A program made the position numbers and the translations under genes. Below, in pieces: positions 1 to 6,181 of a stretch of DNA of 10,696 bases; the first letter of the stretch is position 1, and every line of letters starts with the position of its first letter. The notes under the pieces were generated by a model. That model was not told the DNA's origin, did not search any database, and saw nothing but the letters and a program-made list of their open reading frames with translations. Source of the stretch: Oscillospiraceae bacterium (GTDB taxonomy: Bacteria; Bacillota; Clostridia; Oscillospirales; Oscillospiraceae); the NCBI GenBank assembly GCA_017936205.1, contig JAGBGB010000222.1, positions 1 to 10,696 of the forward strand, given 5' to 3'.

Positions 1-1048
1 CATCTATCCCATGTACGACTTCGCTCATCCCATTGAGGATGCTATGGAGCATATTACTCACTCCCTGTGCTCTCTGGAATTCGAGGCTCATCGTCCCCTT
101 TACAACTGGGTGGTAGACAACTGCGATCTGCCTGCCAAGCCCCGTCAGATCGAGTTCGCCCGTCTGGGCATCAATTACACCGTTATGTCTAAGCGGAAGC
201 TCCGTCTGCTGGTCGAGACCGGACGGGTCAACGGCTGGGATGATCCCCGTATGCCCACCCTCTGTGGTCTCCGCCGCCGTGGCTATACTCCCAAGTCCAT
301 CCGTAATTTCTGCGAGCGCATCGGCGTAGCTAAGGCTGCCTCCACTGTGGAGTATGCTTTCTTAGAGCACTGCCTCCGTGAGGATCTGAACGAAACTGCC
401 ACCCGTGTGATGGCAGTTCTCAAGCCCATTCGTCTCACCGTTACCAACTATCCCGAGGGACAGACCGAGCTGTTCGAGGTGGAGAACCATCCCAACTACC
501 CGGAGATGGGCACTCGTCAGATCAGCTTCTCCCGTGATCTGTGGATCGAGGCTGAGGACTTTATGGAGGAGAAGGTGGGCAAGTTCTTCCGTCTCTTCCC
601 CGGCAACGAGGTTCGCCTGAAGGGTGCTTATGTAGTCAAGTGCACCGGCTTCAAGAAGGACGAGGAAGGCAACTTGGTAGAGGTTCTGTGTGAATACGAT
701 CCTGACTCCCGTGGTGGCGATCCCGCCGACGGACGGAAGATCAAGTCCACCATCCACTGGCTGGATGCCCACACCGCTGCCAATGCAGAGGTGCGCCTGT
801 ATTCCAATCTCTTCACCGATCCCGATCCCGACGGTGCGGATAAGGACTTCTTAGAGTGCCTGAACCCCGATTCTCTGGAGATCCTGACTGACTGCAAGGT
901 AGAAGCCTCTCTGGTAGATGCCAAGGCTCCCGCTGCCTTCCAGTTCATGCGTCTGGGCTACTTCTTCCCCGACAAGGACTCCACTGCCGAGCATCCCATC
1001 TTCAACCGCTCCGTCAGCCTGAAGGACAGCTTCAAGCCCGCAAAGTAA
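1..1048 (+). CDS. glnS: Glutaminyl-tRNA synthetase, 3' part (5' end outside window)
   Basis: Class I aminoacyl-tRNA synthetase that charges tRNA-Gln with glutamine in the cytoplasm. The reading frame is open from the first base (codon phase starts at base 2), so the gene enters from the left and about 210 N-terminal residues, including the HIGH motif, are missing; full bacterial GlnRS is about 550 residues. The visible part begins with the conserved stretch around MYDFAHPIEDAMEHITHSLC. The KMSKS-class loop follows at 185-196 (VMSKRK, the form also found in E. coli GlnRS), then RVNGWDDPRMPTL. The rest is the C-terminal beta-barrel anticodon-binding region (about 400-1048). The protein ends in a normal KPAK followed by TAA, so it is not truncated at its 3' end. 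Arg codons are mostly CGT/CGG, as expected of a highly expressed gene. A terminator starts 19 bp after the stop, so it is the last gene of its transcript. Identity is very secure. Confidence 0.97.
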   Translation, partial: IYPMYDFAHPIEDAMEHITHSLCSLEFEAHRPLYNWVVDNCDLPAKPRQIEFARLGINYTVMSKRKLRLLVETGRVNGWDDPRMPTLCGLRRRGYTPKSIRNFCERIGVAKAASTVEYAFLEHCLREDLNETATRVMAVLKPIRLTVTNYPEGQTELFEVENHPNYPEMGTRQISFSRDLWIEAEDFMEEKVGKFFRLFPGNEVRLKGAYVVKCTGFKKDEEGNLVEVLCEYDPDSRGGDPADGRKIKSTIHWLDAHTAANAEVRLYSNLFTDPDPDGADKDFLECLNPDSLEILTDCKVEASLVDAKAPAAFQFMRLGYFFPDKDSTAEHPIFNRSVSLKDSFKPAK

Positions 1049-1067
1049 TTTTTCGATCCCGTCTCAG

Positions 1068-1103
1068 AGGTCGGCTCCCCATCAGAAGGAGCCGACCTTT
1101 TTT
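1068..1103 (+). terminator. Intrinsic terminator of glnS
   Basis: A perfect 11-bp stem, AGGTCGGCTCC (1068-1078) paired with GGAGCCGACCT (1088-1098), with a 9-nt loop. It runs directly into six T residues (1098-1103). It lies 19 bp beyond the glnS stop and separates that gene from the surface-protein gene downstream. Confidence 0.95.
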
Positions 1104-1179
1104 CGTCATCTGCAAACATTCCCTATTTTTCTATGGATATCGCATAAATGAAAGCTGAATTTTTGCACATTTTTTGTAA

Positions 1180-1204
1180 TTTATCACAAAACAGATGTGA
1201 TAAA
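1180..1204. promoter_or_regulatory. Perfect 9-bp inverted repeat, possible operator
   Basis: TTTATCACA (1180-1188) and its exact reverse complement TGTGATAAA (1196-1204) are separated by 7 nt. The site is AT-rich, is not followed by a T-run and lies about 65 bp upstream of the -35 box of the surface-protein gene. This suits a dimeric regulator site better than a terminator. The half-site resembles the TGTGA core of CRP/FNR-type sites, but arms and spacing do not match that consensus, so no regulator is named. Confidence 0.45.
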
Positions 1205-1218
1205 AGGATGACAGCATT

Positions 1219-1231
1219 CACAAAATTTGTG
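1219..1231. promoter_or_regulatory. Short palindrome CACAAA-A-TTTGTG
   Basis: A 13-nt palindrome with 6-bp arms around one central base, 14 bp downstream of the 25-bp inverted repeat and 36 bp upstream of the -35 box at 1268. Both palindromes contain CACAAA-like sequence (1185-1190 and 1219-1224), so they may bind related proteins. It could also be a chance feature of an AT-rich intergenic region. Confidence 0.3.
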
Positions 1232-1267
1232 TAAAAGACAGAAAGACCGATCTCGCCCTTTTCCCCA

Positions 1268-1297
1268 CTGGCAAAGCGTGCCGTCAAGAGCTATAAT
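1268..1297 (+). promoter_or_regulatory. Promoter of the BspA-like surface protein gene
   Basis: A perfect -10 hexamer TATAAT (1292-1297) is preceded, with an 18-bp spacer, by CTGGCA (1268-1273), a 4/6 match to TTGACA. Transcription would start near 1304 and give a leader of about 37 nt. The weak -35 and the two upstream palindromes suggest an activator or repressor may act here; this is inference. Confidence 0.65.
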
Positions 1298-1340
1298 ATG
1301 GTTGTGTCCAAAAGCAGAAATTACGGAAAGGATGATCCTC

Positions 1341-4300
1341 ATGTTACGCCGCCTCAGTCTATGCCTACTTTCTACCGCACTTCTCCTTAGCTTGCTTCTT
1401 TTCGCCGCCTCCGCAACGGACAACACTGGCAGCATCAAGTCCGGAAGCTGCGGCGAGAACGCAACCTGGAGCTTCGACACAGACACCGGAGCTCTCGTGA
1501 TCTCCGGATCCGGTCCCTTAACCGCCTATTCCTATGGAAAGACCCCGTGGTATTCCTATCGTGCAACCACAAAAAGTGTTACGGTATCTCAGGGCATTAC
1601 CGCGCTTCCCACCTACGCCTTCCAGAACAGTCCCGAGCTGGAAAGTGTTTCCCTACCTACAGGCTTGACATCCATTCCCTCCAATGCCTTCTACAGGTGC
1701 ACCCAGCTTGCAAAAGTGGTTCTGCCCGAGGGTGTAACCTCCATAGGCAGTTATGCCTTCTACGGGTGTACTTCTTTGGACTCCGTTCATTTCCCCACTA
1801 CCCTAAGCAAGCTGGATAATCAGGCGTTCTATAACTGCTCGGCATTGAACACATTGACCATTGCGGAAGGCTGTAAGAACTTTGCCATTCAGGACGGCAA
1901 CCTCTATGATGCCGCTCTAACCACGCTGCTGCTGGTTCCTGCAGATCAGAAGGCACTAAATACACTCCCCGAGAGTCTGACTACCTTCGCTCCATACGCT
2001 CTGTATAATTGCTCCGCTCTTACAAGCATCCACTTCCCTGACAATGCAGTGATCTCAACCCAGGCTATCACCTACTGCTCCACACTGCAGCAGCTCACGG
2101 TCAACGACAGCAACCCCAACTATCAGAGCATAGACGGTGTCCTGTTCAGCAAGGACGGAAGCCTCCTGCATCTGTTCCCTAACGGTCGCAGCGGAAGCTA
2201 TACGGTTCCCGACAGTGTTGCCACCATCGGCACCTACGCCTTCTGCCGTGCAGGTGCTTTGACAGAGGTCAAATTCCCGTCAGGGCTGACTACCATTGAC
2301 GACTATGCCTTCAGCTACTGCAGCTCTCTGAAAACCGCTGCCTTCCCGGAGGGCTTGCGTCGGATCGATCTCTCCGCCTTCTCTCACTGTAGCAGTCTGC
2401 AGGGCATGGTTCTGCCCCAGAGTCTGACCTATTTGGGAACAGCTTCCTTTGAATATTGCAAGAGTCTGACAGAGCTAAACATCCCCCCCAGGATCTACCG
2501 TGTCAATTCCTGTGCCTTCTATCAGTGCAGCAAACTGAAGAAGGTAGTCATCGAAAGCGAATTAGATGCCATTGAGAACCAGGCCTTCAGCTACTGTACC
2601 GAGTTGGAGAGCATCAACCTCCCGGATAGCATTTACTTCCTGAGCTATGAGTGCTTTGCAGAATGTCCCTCTTTAAAGAGCGTCCAGCTTCCTGCCTCTC
2701 TGGATACCATGGGCAACGGAGTCTTCCGAGATTGTACGGCTCTGGAATCCGTGGTCTTCGGAGAGGAACAGACTGTCATCCGATCTAAAACCTTCCAGAA
2801 TTGCACCTCTCTGAAACAGGTCTCTTTGCCGGAAAGCCTGACCCAAATCGAAAGCTCTGCCTTCGAAAACTCCGGCTTGGAAACCATTCTGCTCCATAAC
2901 AAGCTGACAAAAATCGATGCAAAAGCCTTCAAAAACTGTCTGCAGCTAAAGCATCTTCATTTTACAGGTGCTGCCCCCACAGTGGATGCCACTACCTTCT
3001 CCACCACCGGAACCGCGCCTACAGCCCTGTATCTGGCAGATCAACAGGGCTGGACGACACCGGAGTGGAATGGGCTCCCCTCTCAGGTCTGGGAGAGGGT
3101 CTATTTTTCCACTGCCGATTGCACCATCGACGGACAGCAGGGCTTCCGCTGCAGCCACTGTACACTGAGCTTCTCCAAGCCCCAGAAGGCCTTGGGTCAC
3201 GATTATGACGACTGGAAGCTGACCACCCCTCCCGCAGAAGATGCCGAGGGTCTATTCACCCGAAGCTGTCTTCGCTGCGGTCAGTCTGACACAGAAAGCA
3301 CACCTGCCCTTCCCATTTGGGATCAGGAGATCCTTAGTTCGAGCAACAAGGGAGATCAGCATTATAATCTGAATAATTGGAGCGACATCTCCGCAGATGT
3401 GATCCGCTCCTATTGGTGTGCCAGAGAGTGCGGCGGCTTCCTCCGTGTTGAAGCCACGACGGAGGGGGTATGGGTAGAGGAATATGACGAAAATTATCAA
3501 TTCCTCCGCCACACCACCCTGCCTATGGAGCTACCCCTATTCGGAGGTTTTTACGAAGGGGCGGACGATTACTTCCTTGCCTTCGGTCAAACCAATTCCG
3601 AGGAGGATGACAACAAGGAGGTGCTCCGCATTGTCCGTTATACCAAGGACGGCTATCGTTTGGGTCATGCCTCCCTATATGGCGGTCACACCATTCTTCC
3701 CTTCTATGCAGGGACCCTGCGAATGGTGCAGTACGGAGACTTCCTCTATGTCCACACCGCCAGACAGATGTATACCGCCTCTGACGGCAAGAATCATCAG
3801 GCAAATCTCCGCATCAGCATCCACATTCCCGGCATGGATCTCACAGAGGAAACTGCAGAAGCCATTTATACCGGCTATGGCTATGTCAGTCATTCCTTCA
3901 ACCAGTTCGTCATCATAGACGAGGGTCGAGTGGTTGCTCTGAACCACGGCGACGGCTATCCCAGAGCCTTAGAGATCAACCAATACACCGATCCGGCAGG
4001 ACAGGAAGGTGGCTTCCTGAAATGCGTTGACAACAGCATTTATGAGATCAGCGGTGATATGGGCGATAACTACACCGGTGTAACAGTGGGTGGCTTTGAA
4101 GCCTCCTCTACCCATTATATAACCGCTGCAACCACCACCGCACAGGACACACGAGACCACCGATACAATGGTCAGAGAAACATGATCTTGATCCTGACCC
4201 CCAAGGAGGGCTTCTCTTCCTCTACAAAGTCCACGATCCGCCCCCTCACAAGCTACAAAGATGACGTAGATGATGTAAATGTAAGTACGCCGCACTTGGT

Positions 4301-5870
4301 AAAGTTAGAATCCGACCGTTTCTGCCTCCTATGGACTGAGGACGGGCAGCTCCGCTATACTTTCTTAGACGGGCAGGGAAAGCTGCTGACACAGATCTAC
4401 GAAAAGCCCAATGCCTGCCTGTCTGACTGCAAGCCTATGATCTACAAGGATCACCTATGCTGGTATGTAACCAAGTACAGCACGCCTATTTTCTACACTC
4501 TCTCCCTAACAGAGCCCAATGATCCGGAGGTCATCTATAAGCCCCTGACTCTGACCCTGATTCCTCAGGGCGGCTCCTTAGAAGAAACCGCTCTGACCAT
4601 CCGCCACGGCTATCCATACGGTACACTCCCCACACCTCAGCGGAAGGCAGCTTATACCTTCCTGGGCTGGTACAGCAGCAAAACCTCCGGCAAGCTCTAC
4701 ACAGAGGATATGATCGTAGAGGTCGTTGGGGATCAAACCCTCTACGGCCACTGGGAACTGCAGGAGCATGACTGTGACTTCATTCTGACAGGACGCACCC
4801 CCGGCAACTGCAGCAAACCTGCCACACTCCACTACGAATGCAGCCTGTGCGATGCAACGAAAACCGAAGCTGCCAAAGACAATGATCACAGCTATGGCTT
4901 GGATCGGATCTGCACCCTCTGCGGCAAGGAAGGCTTCAGCCTGAACAGCAGCCTGCAGGTCTATCATTCTCTGAATCTGGCGTCGGATATTTCCATCAAC
5001 TATCTGATCCCTGAGGCAACCCTTGCGAACTATGACAGCTTCTATTTGCTGTGCCGCTTGCCCAATTACCAGGGGAACGATTTCACGGAATACAGCACTG
5101 TTCTCCTACAGCCGGAGCTAAGAGACGGATACTACCGCTTCACCCTTACAGACCTTCATGCAGGACGGATGAACGATACAGTCCGGGCGATCCTTGTGGG
5201 ACAACAGGGAGAACAGTTCTACCGTTCCAGCCCCGATGAGTACAGCATTGCAGCCTATGCCTATGCACAGCTGAAGAAAGAAGATGTTTCTCAGGCCTTC
5301 AAGACCCTTTGTGCAGATCTGCTCCGCTACGGCGCATGGACACAGACCTACAAGAGCTACCGCACAGATGCCCTTGCTGACGGTGCCATGACCGATGCAC
5401 AGAAGCAATATCTGACAGATACAGGCAGCGTTACCTTCGGTGATCATAACCGCATTGCAGATGACCTGCCTCAGCCTACCCTTACATGGGCAGGCAGAGC
5501 AATGGCGCTAAATTCCAAGATCACGCTGCGCTTTATGTTCGATGCCACAGGCTACAAGGGAGATCTCTCCTCCCTGCAGCTGAAGCTGAGCTATACCACC
5601 GCCAACGGCACACAGGTCACAGCCACCGTAACAGATCCCGTCGCCTATGCAGGACGGGAAAACAGCTATGTCTTTGACTACGACGGACTGCTCGCCGCAG
5701 AGCTGCGGTGCGTAGTGTCCGCTACGATCTATGAGGGAGACACACAGCTCTCTCCCACCCTGTATTACAGCGCAGACACCTACGGCAACAACAAGGAAGG
5801 TGCACTTCTGAGCCTCTGCAAAGCCCTGTTCGCCTACTCCGACAGTGCAAAAGCCTACTTCGCCCAATGA
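1341..5870 (+). CDS. Giant secreted BspA-like LRR_5 surface protein with InlB-B repeat and duplicated C-terminal module
   Basis: A 1509-residue exported protein. The start at 1341 is chosen because AAAGGA (1327-1332) lies 8 nt upstream and a signal peptide follows at once (RR at 3-4, hydrophobic 5-23, ASA|TD cleavage near 25); the frame stays open up to 1227 but without signal or RBS. Residues 35-77 form the BspA N-cap (CGENATW...GALVISGSG). Residues 78-557 hold about 17-18 LRR_5 repeats of about 23 residues (pattern LxSIxxxAFxxCxxL). CxxC pairs lie at 604/607 and 643/646. Residues 660-1063 are unassigned, beta-rich and possibly a propeller. Residues 1068-1138 form an InlB-B/Flg_new repeat (FLGWY...LYGHW). 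A Cys-rich linker follows (1145-1194), then two related modules (1202-1352, 1381-1509). LRR_5 proteins of this kind typically bind host or bacterial surfaces; that role is inferred. No LPXTG, SLH or C-terminal TM is visible, so its attachment is unknown. It is monocistronic. Confidence 0.92.
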   Translation: MLRRLSLCLLSTALLLSLLLFAASATDNTGSIKSGSCGENATWSFDTDTGALVISGSGPLTAYSYGKTPWYSYRATTKSVTVSQGITALPTYAFQNSPELESVSLPTGLTSIPSNAFYRCTQLAKVVLPEGVTSIGSYAFYGCTSLDSVHFPTTLSKLDNQAFYNCSALNTLTIAEGCKNFAIQDGNLYDAALTTLLLVPADQKALNTLPESLTTFAPYALYNCSALTSIHFPDNAVISTQAITYCSTLQQLTVNDSNPNYQSIDGVLFSKDGSLLHLFPNGRSGSYTVPDSVATIGTYAFCRAGALTEVKFPSGLTTIDDYAFSYCSSLKTAAFPEGLRRIDLSAFSHCSSLQGMVLPQSLTYLGTASFEYCKSLTELNIPPRIYRVNSCAFYQCSKLKKVVIESELDAIENQAFSYCTELESINLPDSIYFLSYECFAECPSLKSVQLPASLDTMGNGVFRDCTALESVVFGEEQTVIRSKTFQNCTSLKQVSLPESLTQIESSAFENSGLETILLHNKLTKIDAKAFKNCLQLKHLHFTGAAPTVDATTFSTTGTAPTALYLADQQGWTTPEWNGLPSQVWERVYFSTADCTIDGQQGFRCSHCTLSFSKPQKALGHDYDDWKLTTPPAEDAEGLFTRSCLRCGQSDTESTPALPIWDQEILSSSNKGDQHYNLNNWSDISADVIRSYWCARECGGFLRVEATTEGVWVEEYDENYQFLRHTTLPMELPLFGGFYEGADDYFLAFGQTNSEEDDNKEVLRIVRYTKDGYRLGHASLYGGHTILPFYAGTLRMVQYGDFLYVHTARQMYTASDGKNHQANLRISIHIPGMDLTEETAEAIYTGYGYVSHSFNQFVIIDEGRVVALNHGDGYPRALEINQYTDPAGQEGGFLKCVDNSIYEISGDMGDNYTGVTVGGFEASSTHYITAATTTAQDTRDHRYNGQRNMILILTPKEGFSSSTKSTIRPLTSYKDDVDDVNVSTPHLVKLESDRFCLLWTEDGQLRYTFLDGQGKLLTQIYEKPNACLSDCKPMIYKDHLCWYVTKYSTPIFYTLSLTEPNDPEVIYKPLTLTLIPQGGSLEETALTIRHGYPYGTLPTPQRKAAYTFLGWYSSKTSGKLYTEDMIVEVVGDQTLYGHWELQEHDCDFILTGRTPGNCSKPATLHYECSLCDATKTEAAKDNDHSYGLDRICTLCGKEGFSLNSSLQVYHSLNLASDISINYLIPEATLANYDSFYLLCRLPNYQGNDFTEYSTVLLQPELRDGYYRFTLTDLHAGRMNDTVRAILVGQQGEQFYRSSPDEYSIAAYAYAQLKKEDVSQAFKTLCADLLRYGAWTQTYKSYRTDALADGAMTDAQKQYLTDTGSVTFGDHNRIADDLPQPTLTWAGRAMALNSKITLRFMFDATGYKGDLSSLQLKLSYTTANGTQVTATVTDPVAYAGRENSYVFDYDGLLAAELRCVVSATIYEGDTQLSPTLYYSADTYGNNKEGALLSLCKALFAYSDSAKAYFAQ

Positions 5871-5888
5871 CCTTTCAACCAAACCACA

Positions 5889-5928
5889 GCAGCCTCAGAA
5901 GGAGCTCCCCTTCTGAGGCTGCCATTTT
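5889..5928 (+). terminator. Hairpin terminator of the surface protein gene
   Basis: A perfect 14-bp stem, GCAGCCTCAGAAGG (5889-5902) with CCTTCTGAGGCTGC (5909-5922), and a 6-nt loop. It starts 19 bp after the stop codon. Only four T residues (5925-5928) follow after CA, so the U-tract is modest but the stem is very strong. The downstream operon converges on this site from the other strand; the complementary strand lacks a good U-tract. Confidence 0.85.
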
Positions 5929-5969
5929 ACCGCCATCCTACCCACGCCCCAATCCTATCCCCAACCGCC

Positions 5970-6178
5970 AAATCCCGATTTATCGAGCTGCTTCGTTCAC
6001 CGCTGCGTAGGGGCGCGCATTGCGCGTCCGACAACCACCAAGAATTGGTGGTTGTGAAAAATGTTTCGTTTTTTGGAAAAATTACATCATCTTCGGTGGT
6101 TTTTGTGTTCATGGCGTTACGCCATGAACCGGACGCGCAATGCGCGCCCCTACGAATGGTACGATAAATCGGAATTTT
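5970..6178. repeat. Complete 209-bp palindromic MITE-like element, copy 1
   Basis: The ends are inverted repeats: AAATCCCGATTTATCG at 5970 against the complement of CGATAAATCGGAATTTT (6162-6178), with one mismatch over 16 bp. Inside them lies a perfect 24-bp inverted pair beginning GTAGGGGCGCGCATT (6007-6030 and 6130-6153). Each 24-mer is itself a hairpin (CGCGCA-T-TGCGCG). The centre holds two more hairpins: 10-bp arms ACAACCACCA/TGGTGGTTGT (6031-6055) and 10-bp arms GTTCATGGCG/CGCCATGAAC (6107-6129). No ORF of note is encoded, and no target-site duplication is obvious. The element lies between convergent genes, 3 bp from the DUF2079 stop codon. A second inverted copy starts at 10552, so this is a dispersed repeat. 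Non-autonomous transposable element is the favoured reading; a structured RNA or bidirectional 3'-end element is the alternative. Confidence 0.85.
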
Positions 6179-6181
6179 GTG

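Noticed and set aside
1227..1340. Longer N-terminus for the surface protein, starting MCKRQKDRSRPF at 1227
   Set aside because: It has no ribosome binding site, it would put the promoter inside the coding region, and it would place 38 charged residues before a clear signal peptide. The ATG at 1341 has AAAGGA at proper spacing. The ATG at 1332 overlaps the RBS.
1104..1340. Search for a small gene or RNA gene between glnS and the surface-protein gene
   Set aside because: No tRNA-like cloverleaf, riboswitch or RBS-led ORF was seen; only palindromes and a promoter are supported.
1572..3011. Tandem periodicity of about 69 bp, considered as a CRISPR-like or satellite array
   Set aside because: The periodicity is the 23-residue LRR_5 repeat in a continuous coding frame. 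The nucleotide units are diverged and there are no constant repeats with unique spacers.
5929..5969. Possible sequence of interest between the terminator at 5889-5928 and repeat copy 1
   Set aside because: A short C-rich stretch with no motif, ORF or duplicated target sequence that I can recognise.
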